The notes: generated from the letters alone by a model not told the origin. A DNA stretch of 36,846 nt from Paracoccaceae bacterium (GCA_016936395.1 JAFGXY010000008.1:1-36846); one strand, 5' to 3'. Counted from the first letter of the stretch, positions 26,779 to 36,453 are shown. Translations and numbers: made by a program.

Positions 26779-26812
26779 GCCCTGGGCCGGCCTTTTCATG
26801 CCGGCCCAGGGC
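26779..26812 (+). terminator. Hairpin terminator after the DUF1269 gene
   Basis: A perfect 13-base-pair stem, GCCCTGGGCCGGC with GCCGGCCCAGGGC, around a CTTTTCAT loop, 26 bases after the stop codon. No U-tract follows, but the stem is very stable. It separates the SQR-like/DUF1269 unit from the MFS gene. Confidence 0.75.
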
Positions 26813-26860
26813 TTGCGTCTGCCAGACAGGCGTGGGCCAAGGACGGGGATCAGGGCACAG

Positions 26861-28318
26861 ATGGCAACCGGAACCGACATGCGGGCAAGGGTGATCGTGC
26901 CACTTGTGGTGGCGCTGGCCTTCCTGATGGAGACAACAGATGCCACCGTGCTGGCCACCGCGCTGCCCGTTGTGGCGCGCGACCTGTCGGTGTCGGTGCT
27001 GTCGCTGAAACTGGCGTTGTCGTCCTATCTCGTCGCCTTTGCCGTGATGGTGCCGGTGTCGAGCTGGCTGGCCGACCGCCATGGCGCGCGGCGCATCTTC
27101 GTTGCAGCGATGGTGGTCTTCCTGCTTGGTTCGGCCCTGTCGGCGATGCAATCGACGTTGACCGGGCTGGTGTGGTCGCGCAGCCTTCAGGGGGCGGGCG
27201 GGGCGATGATGGTGCCTGTCGGCCGTATGATCGTGGTGCGCGGGGTAGCAAAATCCGAACTTGTCCGCGCGCTGGCCTGGGTGACCGTGCCGGGGCTTCT
27301 GGGGCCGGCGCTGGGGCCGCTGGTGGGCGCGCTGGTCACGCAAAGCCTTGGCTGGCGCTGGGTCTTCCTGATCAACCTGCCGATCGGCTTGGTCGCCGTT
27401 GCGCTGGCTCTGGCGCTGATCCCGCGGCTGCCGCCGGAACCTGCGTCGCGGCTTGACCTGCCCGGTTTTCTTGCCTCGGCGGTGGGGCTGGGCGGCCTTC
27501 TTCTCGGCGTCTCGACCTTAGGCGAACATCTGATCCCGACCTGGGTCGCTGTCGGGCTGATGGGCCTTGGTGTGCTGGCGCTTGCGGCCTATGCCCGCCG
27601 CGCGCGGGGCCGCGACGACGCGCTGCTGGACCTGCGGCTCTTTCGCTACCGGCTGTTTTCCATCGGCCTTCTGTCCGGCACGCTCTTCCGGATGAGCGGG
27701 GGCGCCGCAGCTTTCCTGCTGCCGCTTCTGTTCCAGATCGGGCTTGGCCTGTCGATCACGGTCTCGGGCCTTCTGAGCGGCAGTTTCGCGTTCGGCGGGC
27801 TGACGATGCGGGCGCTGGCCCCGGCGATCCTCGACCGCTTCGGCTTTCGCCGCACGCTGAGCGCGGGCACGCTGCTCAATGCGCTCTGCTTCATGGCGCT
27901 GGGGCTGATCCAGAGCACGGACCTGCGGGTTCTGCTGCCGCTGCTGATCGGCGCGGGCTTTCTTCAGGCGCTGATCTTCACCGGGCTGAACGGCTTGGTC
28001 TTTGCCGAGCCGGATGGGCGCGAGGTGGGCAGCGCCACCTCTTTCTCGGCGGTTTCCCAGCAGGTGGGGCTGACGCTTGGCATCTCGGTTGCGGCGCTGG
28101 TGCTGCAGGCGGGGGGCGACCCCTCGCCCGCGGGCGCCGTTCATCTGTCCCATTTTCCCGCCGCCTTCCGGACCATAGCGTTGGTCCTGCTGCTGTCGAT
28201 CCTGCCGCTTCTGCGCATGCATCGCGGCGAGGCGCAGATGCTGCACCACCAAGCGGATCGCGTTGGCCCGCAGAGCCAGTCAGATCCGCGCCGAAAGGCA
28301 CAGCCGGGGCAAGTGTAA
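26861..28318 (+). CDS. MFS multidrug exporter, DHA2 (EmrB/QacA-like) family
   Basis: The 485-residue protein has about 14 hydrophobic segments. TM1 carries LMETTDATVLATALPVVARD, the DHA2 signature (usually LDxTIVNVALP). Motif A appears as WLADRHGARRIF, and a motif-C-like stretch as GLLGPALGPLVGALV. Its location before cytochrome bd and MprF suggests a toxic-compound efflux role, but the substrate cannot be predicted. ATG at 26861 (MATGTDMRARV) is chosen; the open frame from 26798 starts inside the terminator hairpin, and 26879 is an alternative. No partner membrane-fusion protein is adjacent. Confidence 0.9.
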   Translation: MATGTDMRARVIVPLVVALAFLMETTDATVLATALPVVARDLSVSVLSLKLALSSYLVAFAVMVPVSSWLADRHGARRIFVAAMVVFLLGSALSAMQSTLTGLVWSRSLQGAGGAMMVPVGRMIVVRGVAKSELVRALAWVTVPGLLGPALGPLVGALVTQSLGWRWVFLINLPIGLVAVALALALIPRLPPEPASRLDLPGFLASAVGLGGLLLGVSTLGEHLIPTWVAVGLMGLGVLALAAYARRARGRDDALLDLRLFRYRLFSIGLLSGTLFRMSGGAAAFLLPLLFQIGLGLSITVSGLLSGSFAFGGLTMRALAPAILDRFGFRRTLSAGTLLNALCFMALGLIQSTDLRVLLPLLIGAGFLQALIFTGLNGLVFAEPDGREVGSATSFSAVSQQVGLTLGISVAALVLQAGGDPSPAGAVHLSHFPAAFRTIALVLLLSILPLLRMHRGEAQMLHHQADRVGPQSQSDPRRKAQPGQV

Positions 28319-28326
28319 CGAAGCCG

Positions 28327-28345
28327 GGCGGGTGGCAGACCCGCC
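28327..28345 (+). terminator. Small hairpin between the MFS gene and cydA
   Basis: GGCGGGT pairs with ACCCGCC around GGCAG just after the MFS stop and 21 bases before the cydA ATG. No U-tract follows. It could be a weak terminator or a leader structure of cydA. Confidence 0.35.
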
Positions 28346-28366
28346 GTTCCGAACGGAGGACACAGG

Positions 28367-29776
28367 ATGTTCGGACTAGATGCCGTGGATCTGAGCCGGA
28401 TCCAGTTCGCCTTTACCATGATGTTTCACATCATTTTCCCGTCCTTCTCGATCGGACTTGCCAGCTATCTGGCGGTGCTGAACGGGCTGCATCTGTGGAC
28501 CGGGCGCGAGGTCTATCTAAAGCTCTACGACTACTGGAAGACGATCTTCGCCGTCGCCTTCGGCATCGGTGTCGTCTCGGGCATCGTGATGTCTTACTAG
28601 TTCGGCACCAACTGGGCTGTCTTTGCCGAAAAGGCGGGGCCGGTCGTCGGGCCGCTGATGGGATATGAGGTCATGTCGGCCTTCTTCCTTGAGGCAGGCT
28701 TTCTGGGCGTTGCGCTTTTCGGGCGCGACAAGGTGGGGCCTGTGCTGCATTTCATGGCGACGCTGATGGTGGCGGTGGGCACCTTCGCCTCGGCCTTCTG
28801 GATCATCTCGGTCAACGCCTGGATGCAGACCCCGACAGGTCATGGCATCAACGAGGCAGGGCAGTTCGTGCCGCTTGACTGGTGGGCGGTGATCTTCAAC
28901 CCGTCGTTCCTGCACCGCTTCGCCCATATGGTTCTTGCGGCCTATCTGACCACTGCGCTGGTGGTGGGCGCGGTGGGGGCCCGCCATCTTTTGCGCGACC
29001 GGGCCAATCCGGCGGCGCGCCGGATGTTCGCCATGGCGATGGGCATGCTGGCCGTCACCGCGCCGATCCAGATCTTCGCGGGGGATAGCCTGGGGATCAA
29101 CACACTGGCGCATCAGCCCGCCAAGATCGCCGCGATGGAGGGGCACTATGTCTCCTATCCGCAGGGCCACGCGCCGCTGATCCTGTTCGGTCTGCCGGAT
29201 TCCGAGGCCGCAACCGTGCGTTACACGGTCGAGGTCCCCGATCTGTCCTCGCTGATCCTGACGCATGACCTGACCTCGCCCCTGACGGGGCTCGACGCCT
29301 TTCCGCGCGATCACTGGCCGAACGTGCCAATCGTGTTCTGGGCCTTCCGCGTGATGGTGGGTCTTGGTTTTGCAATGCTGGGGCTGGCGGTCTGGGCGGG
29401 CGTCCTGCGCTTGCGCGGGCGGCTTTATGATGCGCCATGGCTTTTGCGCGCGGCTATGGCGATGGGGCCGTCGGGCTTTGTTGCGGTGCTGACAGGCTGG
29501 ATCGTTGCCGAGGTCGGGCGCCAGCCTTGGACGGTCTATGGCCTTTTGTCCACCGCCCAAAGCGTCTCGCCGGTGGCAGCGCCGGCGGTGGCGACATCGC
29601 TGATGGTCTTCATCGCGGTCTATGCGGTCATCTTCGGTGCGGGCATGACCTATCTTCTGCGCCTGATGGACCGCTCGCCCGAGGTGGGGATTGCCATGGC
29701 CGAGCTGGGGCCGATGCGGGCGGCGGGCGTGACCCCCGCCGCCGGGCTGCACAACAAGTTCTTTGCGGGGGAGTGA
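28367..29776 (+). pseudogene. cydA: Cytochrome bd oxidase subunit I (cyanide-insensitive type) with in-frame amber codon
   Basis: A 469-codon frame encodes CydA/CioA, the quinol-oxidising haem subunit. It is interrupted at codon 78 by TAG (28598-28600), where the conserved context SYQFGTNW requires CAG (Gln). Both sides are otherwise clean and in one frame. Upstream are His21 in MMFHIIFPSFS (b595 ligand region) and TM1-2. Downstream are LHRFAHM (axial His), QPAKIAAMEG, a short Q-loop typical of the cyanide-insensitive type, and GRQPWTVYGLL. Translation could restart at the ATG at 28658, but that product would lack TM1-2 and a haem ligand. It may be a true null, a base-call error, or suppressed. 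GGAGG precedes the ATG at 28367. Confidence 0.93.
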
Positions 29777-29781
29777 GCGAC

Positions 29782-30786
29782 ATGGTCTTCGATCTTCCCT
29801 TCATCTGGGCTGGGATCATCGCCTTTGCCGTGCTGGCCTATGTCGTGCTGGACGGCTTCGATCTGGGCGTGGGCATCCTCTTTCCGCTGCTGTGGGACGA
29901 GGCTGAAAAGGATCTGGCGATCAGCACCGTCGCGCCGGTCTGGGACGGCAACGAGACCTGGCTGGTGCTGGGTGGCGGCGGGCTGATGGCGGTCTTTCCG
30001 CTGGCCTATTCGGTGGTGATGCCGGCAATCTACCTGCCGGTCTTTCTGATGCTGATGGGGCTGGTCTTCCGCGGGGTCGCCTTCGAGTTCCGTCATCGCA
30101 GCAGGGGCAAGAAGCACCTTTGGGACCTGTCTTTCTTCGCGGGCAGCTTGGCGGCAGCCCTTGCGCAGGGCCTCGCGCTTGGAACGCTGGTGCAGGGTAT
30201 CCACGTGGTGGACCGTGCCTATGCCGGCGGCACCTGGGACTGGCTGACGCCGTTTTCGCTGCTGACGGGTCTTGCGGTGGCCACGGGATATGCGCTGCTT
30301 GGCGCGGCCTGGCTGGTGATGAAGACCGAAGGCCCGGTGCGTCTGCAAGCGCGCCGGCTGGCCTCGCGGCTGGGCCCGGCGACGCTGGCGCTGATCGGGA
30401 CGGTCAGCCTTGTCACGCCCTTTCTCGACCCGGTCTACGGCCAGCGCTGGTTCACCCTGCCCTATGCCGCCTTCTCGATGTCGGTGCCGCTGGCCATCGG
30501 GCTTGCCGCGCTGGTCTTCGCAAAGGGCCTGCGCGAGGGGCGGGATGCCTGGCCCTTCCTGTCGGCGCTTGCGGTCTTCGTCCTTTGCTTCGCCGGGCTG
30601 GCGATCAGCTTCTATCCCCTTATCGTGCCGCCTTCGCTGACCATCTGGCAGGCGGCCGCCCCGCGGCAAAGCCTGGCCTTCCTGTTGGCTGGCGCGCTGG
30701 TGCTGATCCCGATGATCCTGACCTACATCGGCTATGCCTATTGGGTGTTCCGAGGCAAGGTCCGGCCCGGCACGGGCTACCAATGA
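29782..30786 (+). CDS. cydB: Cytochrome bd oxidase subunit II
   Basis: The 334-residue membrane protein is the structural partner of CydA in bd-type quinol oxidase, which reduces oxygen to water and tolerates cyanide, nitric oxide and low oxygen. Signatures are MVFDLPFIWAGIIAFAVLAY, then VVLDGFDLGVGILFP, WDGNETWLVLGGGGLMAVFP and RGVAFEFRHR, all typical of CydB. The frame is intact, in contrast to cydA. GGGGGAG precedes the ATG at 29782, five bases after the cydA stop, and the stop overlaps the DUF2474 gene as ATGA. Confidence 0.96.
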   Translation: MVFDLPFIWAGIIAFAVLAYVVLDGFDLGVGILFPLLWDEAEKDLAISTVAPVWDGNETWLVLGGGGLMAVFPLAYSVVMPAIYLPVFLMLMGLVFRGVAFEFRHRSRGKKHLWDLSFFAGSLAAALAQGLALGTLVQGIHVVDRAYAGGTWDWLTPFSLLTGLAVATGYALLGAAWLVMKTEGPVRLQARRLASRLGPATLALIGTVSLVTPFLDPVYGQRWFTLPYAAFSMSVPLAIGLAALVFAKGLREGRDAWPFLSALAVFVLCFAGLAISFYPLIVPPSLTIWQAAAPRQSLAFLLAGALVLIPMILTYIGYAYWVFRGKVRPGTGYQ

Positions 30787-30890
30787 TGCCGCGAGGCCTG
30801 CGCCGTCTGCTCTGGTTCGTCGGGCTCTGGGCCGCCAGCGTGGCCGCCATGGGGATCGTGGCCGCGATCTTGCGGGCCATGATCCTCTGA
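30783..30890 (+). CDS. DUF2474 small membrane protein (CydX/CydP-like)
   Basis: A 35-residue protein, MMPRGLRRLLWFVGLWAASV at the start, with a short basic N-terminus and a single TM helix ending in AAILRAMIL. Its ATG overlaps the cydB stop by four bases. DUF2474 proteins regularly follow cyanide-insensitive bd oxidase genes and are thought to play the assembly or stability role of CydX. That role is inference from position and size here. Confidence 0.8.
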   Translation: MMPRGLRRLLWFVGLWAASVAAMGIVAAILRAMIL

Positions 30891-31035
30891 CCGGCCCGAC
30901 GGGGGCTTTTGCCCGGCGGTGTTGTGCTGTCTGCGGGGCCTGGGCATCGCCTGGCGTTCGCGCCGGGCACACGGCGATTGCAACCCCTGCCCGTCGGTGC
31001 GACGAAAGACTGAATCCGGCAAGAAGAGGCCAGGC

Positions 31036-33705
31036 ATGACGGCAGATTCCACACACGCCACCGGGGCTGCGGCCAGTGCTGTCCGGGCGCAGCTTCGCAC
31101 GGCGCTGCCCTTCCTGCTGGCGGGGGGGCTTTTCGCTCTGGGTCTTTATGCCCTTTATCATTTGCTGGCATCCGTGCATCTGGCCGATGTGGCCGCGCAG
31201 TTCCGGGCAACACCCCGAACGACGCTGCTGCTTGCGCTTCTGACCACGTTGTGCGGCTATCTGGCCTTGACGGGATATGACTGGTCGGGCCTGCGCTACA
31301 TCGGCAAGTCGCTTCCCCTTCCCGTGGTGCTGACCGGGGGGTTGTTGGCCTATGCCTTCGGCAATACCATCGGACTGACGGCGGTTTCGGGCGGAGCGGT
31401 GCGCTGGCGCCTTTATTCGGGTCTGGGGCTGGATGGTTATGACGTGGCGGCCGTCTCCACCTTTTCGGCGGTCTCCAGCGGCCTGGCCGTCACCATCCTG
31501 GGTCTTTGCGCGCTGGTCGTCGATCCTCAGGCGCTGGTGGCGGTCCTGCCCATGGGCAACACTGCCCTGCGTCTTGGCGCCGTTGCGGTGATCGTGGCCA
31601 TCGTCGGACCTCTCGTCTGGGCCTCGGTCAGGCAGAAGGCGCTGAAGCTCGGGCGGTTCCGGCTGGTCGCACCCACTCCGGGGATTCTGGGCGCGCAGGT
31701 TCTCTTTGGCCTTGCCGATGTTGGGTTTGCGGCGCTGACGCTGTATCTTCTCTTGCCGGTCGGGGATATCGGCTTTGTGCCTTTTCTTGCCGTTTTTGCC
31801 GCGGCCATCATGGCTGGAATTGTCAGCCATGTTCCCGGCGGGGTCGGCGTGTTCGAGACCGTGGTGATCGCCGCCATGCCCGCCGGCACCCCCGCCGAAA
31901 AGGTTGCGGCGGGGCTTTTGCTCTACCGGCTGGCCTATTACGTTGTACCCTTCGTGCTGGCGCTTGCCGTGCTGGCGGCCTACGAGGCGTGGCGCGCGCT
32001 GGGTGGCCGCGTGCCGGCCAATGCGGCGGGCAGGATGCTCATGTCCGTGGAGCCGGCCTTTCGCTCTGTGGCGCCACTGGTGCCGATCGTGCTTTTTGCC
32101 ACTGTCTTCGGCGCCGGGCTGTGGATGAGCTTTTCCGCCCTGATCCCACCCGTGACCCAAGCTTCGGATGTGACCGAGGCGCTGTTTCCGCTGGCCTTTG
32201 TCGAAGGCTCGGCGCTTCTGTCCAGTGCCTTGGGGGCGAGCCTGATCCTTGTCTCGCTCGGGCTTTTGCGGCGCAATCAGGGGGCTTTCTGGATGGCCTG
32301 CGCCGCGATGGCGGCCTCGGTCGCCGTGGCGCTGCTGCATGGCCTTGACGTTGAGCGCGCGGCGACGCTTGCCCTGCTGCTTGCAGCCCTCGTGCCGTTC
32401 CGGCACGAGTTCCATCGCGCGACCGCCCTAAGCAATGCCACGCTCAGCCCCGGGGGTCTGGTCCTTCTGGCCGCAGTCATCCTGTCTTTCGGTTTCATCC
32501 TGTTCTTCGCCCACAAGAGCATACCCTACGCAAACGAGCTGTGGTGGCAGTTCGCGGTCGATGGCCATGCGCCGCGGGCTTTGCGTGCGGGCCTGGTGGC
32601 AAGCGTCGTGCTTGGCCTTGGCGCACTGACGCTGCTGCTGCGGGTGCGGCCCTACCGCCCCGCGCCGCCCGATGCCGAAAGCCTGGCACTTGCGGCCGCC
32701 ATCGCCGGTGCCGCAGACAACCCCGAAGCCGGTTTTGCCCTGACCGGCGACAAGGCGCTGTATTTCTCGGCCGATCGTCGCGCCTTTGTCATGTTCGCCG
32801 TGTCGGGACGCAACTGGATCGCCTATGGCGGCCCGGTCGGCCCTGCCGGATCTGCGGCCGAAGCCGCGCAGGGCTTTGTCGATGCCGCGCGCCGGGCGGG
32901 GGCGCGGCCCGTCTTCTATGAGGTCGGGGCCGGGCAAGTGCCGCTCATGCTCGACTTCGGCCTGTCGCTGTTCAAGATGGGCGAAGAGGCAGTGGTCGAT
33001 CTGGAGCGTTTCTCGCTGGCGGGGGCCGCGCGCAAGAAACTGCGCGCCGCCCATGCCCGTGCGCTGCGCGATGGCCTGTCGCTGGACATCACTGCCCCGC
33101 CGCACGACCCCGCGCTTCTGGCCGAGCTTCGTGCTCTCTCAGACTCCTGGCTTGCCGCAAAGAAGACTCGCGAAAAGGGTTTCTCGGTCGGCCAGTTCGC
33201 GCCCGACTGGCTGAACCGCTGGCCGATTGCCCTGATCCGGCACCAGGGCCGGATCGTCGCCTTCGCCAATATCCTGCAAGGCGGGGCCGCCGGCATGGCA
33301 AGCATCGATCTCATGCGGCACAGCATCGAGGCACCAGCCGGGACAATGGACTTTCTCTTCACCGAACTCATGCTGCGCCTCAAGGCCGAGGGCTTGCGCG
33401 CCTTTTCTCTGGGCATGGCGCCGCTGTCGGGCCTTGCCCCCGGACGTAGCCGCCGCAACTGGGACCGCCTCGCTGCGCTGATCTACCGAAACGGTGGCGC
33501 GTTCTACAACTTCGAGGGACTCAGGGCCTTCAAGGACAAGTTCGATCCCGACTGGCTGCCGCATTACCTCGCCGCGCCTTCTGCCCTGCCCCCTTTGCTG
33601 ACGCTGGCCGCAGCCGCGCGGCTGATCGCCGGACCGAAGCCCCCACACCGGACCATGGCAGGAAAGGGCGTCCTGAACGATTGCGATAACGGCGCGGGGC
33701 GCTGA
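31036..33705 (+). CDS. mprF: MprF: bifunctional lysylphosphatidylglycerol synthetase/flippase
   Basis: The 889-residue protein has an N-terminal multi-TM flippase half (about residues 20-560; GNTIGLTAVSGGAVRWRLYS and SHVPGGVGVFETVV are family landmarks). A C-terminal cytosolic DUF2156 aminoacyltransferase half (about 580-870) follows, with YGGPVGP, KMGEEAVVDL, WPIALIRHQG and LGMAPLSGL. It transfers an amino acid (Lys or Ala) from tRNA to phosphatidylglycerol and flips the product, lowering surface negative charge and giving resistance to cationic peptides and acid. The amino acid cannot be told from sequence. GAGGCCAGGC precedes the ATG at 31036; the open frame extends to 30919 without support. 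It is 145 bases after the cyd unit. Confidence 0.93.
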   Translation: MTADSTHATGAAASAVRAQLRTALPFLLAGGLFALGLYALYHLLASVHLADVAAQFRATPRTTLLLALLTTLCGYLALTGYDWSGLRYIGKSLPLPVVLTGGLLAYAFGNTIGLTAVSGGAVRWRLYSGLGLDGYDVAAVSTFSAVSSGLAVTILGLCALVVDPQALVAVLPMGNTALRLGAVAVIVAIVGPLVWASVRQKALKLGRFRLVAPTPGILGAQVLFGLADVGFAALTLYLLLPVGDIGFVPFLAVFAAAIMAGIVSHVPGGVGVFETVVIAAMPAGTPAEKVAAGLLLYRLAYYVVPFVLALAVLAAYEAWRALGGRVPANAAGRMLMSVEPAFRSVAPLVPIVLFATVFGAGLWMSFSALIPPVTQASDVTEALFPLAFVEGSALLSSALGASLILVSLGLLRRNQGAFWMACAAMAASVAVALLHGLDVERAATLALLLAALVPFRHEFHRATALSNATLSPGGLVLLAAVILSFGFILFFAHKSIPYANELWWQFAVDGHAPRALRAGLVASVVLGLGALTLLLRVRPYRPAPPDAESLALAAAIAGAADNPEAGFALTGDKALYFSADRRAFVMFAVSGRNWIAYGGPVGPAGSAAEAAQGFVDAARRAGARPVFYEVGAGQVPLMLDFGLSLFKMGEEAVVDLERFSLAGAARKKLRAAHARALRDGLSLDITAPPHDPALLAELRALSDSWLAAKKTREKGFSVGQFAPDWLNRWPIALIRHQGRIVAFANILQGGAAGMASIDLMRHSIEAPAGTMDFLFTELMLRLKAEGLRAFSLGMAPLSGLAPGRSRRNWDRLAALIYRNGGAFYNFEGLRAFKDKFDPDWLPHYLAAPSALPPLLTLAAAARLIAGPKPPHRTMAGKGVLNDCDNGAGR

Positions 33706-33736
33706 CCAGCCGCTCGACCGCGATGGCGGGCGTCGT

Positions 33737-33973
33737 CTATTTCGGCTTCTCGGGCGCCGGAGCGGGCCGGTTGAAGTCGACGACCTTGCAGCTGTCACCG
33801 CCCCCCGAGCAGCCGCCGCAGCCCGAACAGGCCGGGGCGGCACCCCGGCGGCGGCGCGTCAGCCTACGGAACAGGAAGGCCAGCGCGGCCGCCAGCGCCA
33901 GCGCAATCAGCCCGTATTCCAGCAGGCCGATGCCGGTTTCGGCGGAAAAGTCGATAGCGGGCATTCCGGTCAT
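33737..33973 (-). CDS. FeoB-associated Cys-rich membrane protein
   Basis: The 78-residue protein has one TM helix (about residues 14-34, GIGLLEYGLIALALAAALAF), a basic RRLTRRRRG stop-transfer, then a cytoplasmic Cys cluster CSGCGGCSGGGDSC and a Pro-rich tail. This layout matches the small proteins encoded after feoB in many bacteria. A role in FeoB assembly or Fe(II)/Fe-S sensing, like FeoC, is plausible but unproven. Its ATG overlaps the feoB stop as ATGA. It converges on mprF with a 31-base gap. Confidence 0.85.
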   Translation of the reverse strand: MTGMPAIDFSAETGIGLLEYGLIALALAAALAFLFRRLTRRRRGAAPACSGCGGCSGGGDSCKVVDFNRPAPAPEKPK

Positions 33974-36453
33974 GGTGTTTCTCCGGCCGAGACGGGGGTG
34001 GCGCGGCGAAGCCATGGCTTGGGCACCGCGACGATCAGAAGCGCCAGAACGCCGGCCGCATAGACCGCCGTCATGGCCTGCAGCCCACTCAGCGCCAGGG
34101 CGCTGCCCAGGGTGAAGACGGCGCTGGCAACCGCAAGCCCCAGGATGGTGGGGAAAACGAGGGCAAAACCCATCCAGCGGTAGCTGTCGGTCTGCACCCG
34201 CACCATGATGATGGTGGCCAGGCAGGGCGGATACAGCGCGAAGAACAGCATCAGAGCCACTGCCGACAAGGCGGTGTGCCCCTCGGCGGCCTGCTCGCTG
34301 CCCATGCGCTCTTCCAGTGTCAAGTTCTCGCCCTCTTCCTGGTCGAACAGCACGCCCAGCGTGGCCACGCTGTTTTCGCGCGCCGCGAAGGAGGCCAGAA
34401 GGGCGACGTTGATCTTCCAGTCGAAGCCGGCGAACTGCGTAACCGGCTCAAGACTGCGGCCGATCATGCCTAGGAAGCTGGTCTCGATCTTGTCGGCCCG
34501 CATCTCGCGGCGCAGCGTGGTGCGGGCCCCGGCCAATTCCTTCAATGCGGCGGTTGCCGCCTTGGCCTCGGGGTCGCGGGCGCGCAGGACGAAGGGGGCA
34601 AAGGCCGGATGCTCGCTGGCAAAAGCTTCGTCCAGCGCCTCGGCCGCTTCCTTGCTGCCGGCGTTCATCCGGGCGGACTTGTAGTCAGATTGCGCATTGA
34701 CCAGCGCCAGCAGCCGGGCCTGGTCGGGCACCGCATCGCGGTGCGGATTGCCGTCCAGTGCAGTGTAGAACCGGGCGATCGCCGATTCGGCGCGGGCCTG
34801 GTAGGCGACCTCGCGTTCGGCCGGGACGCCGGGGAACTGCAACAGCACATAGATCACCATGGCGATGGACACCACCACGGTGCCCACCTTCTTGATGTAA
34901 AGCCAGGTGCGGTCGAAGGCCCGCCGCGCGACGCCCGTGACGGTGGGCATGTGGTAATGCGGCAGTTCCATCACGAAGGGCGCGGTCTCGTAGCGGGCCA
35001 GCACCGTGCCGGTCAGAAGCCGCGCCACCAGAAGGGCCACGATCACCGTCAGTGTGGACAGGTAGAACAGCATCAGCCCCTTGGTCTCGGGGAAATAGAT
35101 GTTTATCAGAAGCGTGTAGAGCGGGATCTTGGCCATGCAGTTCATGAACGGTACGGTCAGGATCGTGGCCATCCGGGCGCGGGCGTCGGGGATGCCCTTG
35201 GTCGCCATCACGCCCGGCACCGCGCAGCCGCCGGCAAAGACCCCGGCCAGGATGAAGGGCAGCGTCGATTGCCCATGCAACCCGAAGCGGTGCAGGATGC
35301 GGTCCAGGATGAAGGCGATCCGCGCCATGTAGCCCGAGTCCTCTAGCATCGCGATCAACGCGAACAGGATCAGGAAGATTGGGACGTAGTTCAGCAGCGC
35401 GTTGGCCGAATCGACCATCCACAACCCCAGCGCGCGGACCTGCGGATCAACCAGAAAACCCGCGTCGGGCAGGATGCCGGCGGCGAAGTTGCGAAATCCC
35501 GCCAGGATCGGCCAGGTGACCTTGGTCAGCTCGTAGCCCTGCACGATCGAAAGCTGATAGATCGCCCAGACGATCGCCACCAGGAACACCGGTGCCAGGA
35601 AACGGTTCAGAAGCAGCCGGTCGATGCGTTCAGAGAACGGCACCTGCCCGGCCTGGGTCTCGGTGACGCAGTCAGCGACGATGTCGGCCGCCAGCCCGTC
35701 ACGCGCCGAGGCGATCTGTTCCGCGGCTGCCTCGGGTCCGCCGGCGGCGGCGCGCAGGCAATGGGCCAGGTCTAGGATCGGATGAGGGTTGTCCAGCAGC
35801 GAACCAAGCCGTTTGACCGCTTCGGCATCGCCCTCAAGCAGTTTGACGGCCAGCCAGCGCGCCGACAGCGGCTTCAGCGCCGGTTCCGCGGAAAGCCGGG
35901 CCTGCAATTCCTCGACGGCCGGCTCCAGAGGGCCATAGTTAAGCGTCGCCAGGCGCGCGCCCTGCACCCTGGCGATGGCGTCGCGCAGCTCTGCCTCGCC
36001 CTTGCCTTTGCGACCGATCACCGGCACCACCGGCGCGGCCAGCCGGCGCTCCAGCGCGGCGGTGTCGATGCGCAGGCCGCGGCCCTCGGCCACGTCCATC
36101 ATGTTCAGCGCGACCACGACCGGCACGCCAATCTCCAGCAACTGGAAGGTCAGCGTCAGCCCGCGCCGCAGGTTTGAGGCGTCCAGCACGTTAACCACCA
36201 CGTCCGGGCGGTCTTCCAGCAGGAAGTTGCGGGTCACCCGTTCCTCGGGCGAATACGAGGTGAGCGAGTAGCAGCCGGGAAGGTCTACCAATTGAACCCG
36301 CTGCCCGGCATGGCTGTAGGTGCCGGATTTCTTGTCCACCGTCACACCGGGGTAATTGGCGATGTGCTGGGTCAGCCCGGTCAGCAGGTTGAACAGGGTA
36401 GACTTGCCGGCGTTCTGTTGCCCGGCCAGACCGATCAGGCGGCGGTCAGACAT
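33970..36453 (-). CDS. feoB: Ferrous iron transport protein B
   Basis: The 827-residue Fe(II) transporter has an N-terminal G domain: G1 GQQNAGKST (residues 11-19), G3 VDLPGCYSL and G4 NMMD. A helical GDI-like domain follows, then the membrane part with paired Gate motifs, including LPFILAGVFAGGCAVPGVMA with its conserved Cys, and MNCMAKIPLYTLLINI. A soluble insert with several charged repeats sits in the second half (about 575-690). The ATG at 36453 (MSDRRLIGLAGQQ) overlaps the feoA stop by eight bases; an upstream open frame is a feoA shadow. It works with FeoA and the Cys-rich protein downstream. Confidence 0.96.
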   Translation of the reverse strand: MSDRRLIGLAGQQNAGKSTLFNLLTGLTQHIANYPGVTVDKKSGTYSHAGQRVQLVDLPGCYSLTSYSPEERVTRNFLLEDRPDVVVNVLDASNLRRGLTLTFQLLEIGVPVVVALNMMDVAEGRGLRIDTAALERRLAAPVVPVIGRKGKGEAELRDAIARVQGARLATLNYGPLEPAVEELQARLSAEPALKPLSARWLAVKLLEGDAEAVKRLGSLLDNPHPILDLAHCLRAAAGGPEAAAEQIASARDGLAADIVADCVTETQAGQVPFSERIDRLLLNRFLAPVFLVAIVWAIYQLSIVQGYELTKVTWPILAGFRNFAAGILPDAGFLVDPQVRALGLWMVDSANALLNYVPIFLILFALIAMLEDSGYMARIAFILDRILHRFGLHGQSTLPFILAGVFAGGCAVPGVMATKGIPDARARMATILTVPFMNCMAKIPLYTLLINIYFPETKGLMLFYLSTLTVIVALLVARLLTGTVLARYETAPFVMELPHYHMPTVTGVARRAFDRTWLYIKKVGTVVVSIAMVIYVLLQFPGVPAEREVAYQARAESAIARFYTALDGNPHRDAVPDQARLLALVNAQSDYKSARMNAGSKEAAEALDEAFASEHPAFAPFVLRARDPEAKAATAALKELAGARTTLRREMRADKIETSFLGMIGRSLEPVTQFAGFDWKINVALLASFAARENSVATLGVLFDQEEGENLTLEERMGSEQAAEGHTALSAVALMLFFALYPPCLATIIMVRVQTDSYRWMGFALVFPTILGLAVASAVFTLGSALALSGLQAMTAVYAAGVLALLIVAVPKPWLRRATPVSAGETP

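Noticed and set aside
28517..29752. 411-codon minus-strand frame opposite cydA
   Set aside because: Antisense shadow; the plus strand carries all CydA motifs. It does not suggest that cydA is non-coding.
29650..32415. 921-codon open frame on the minus strand opposite cydA-end, cydB and mprF
   Set aside because: It is the antisense of well-supported genes, rich in Arg/Gln/His/Gly in the way GC-rich third-position bias produces, and shows no domain or ribosome site.
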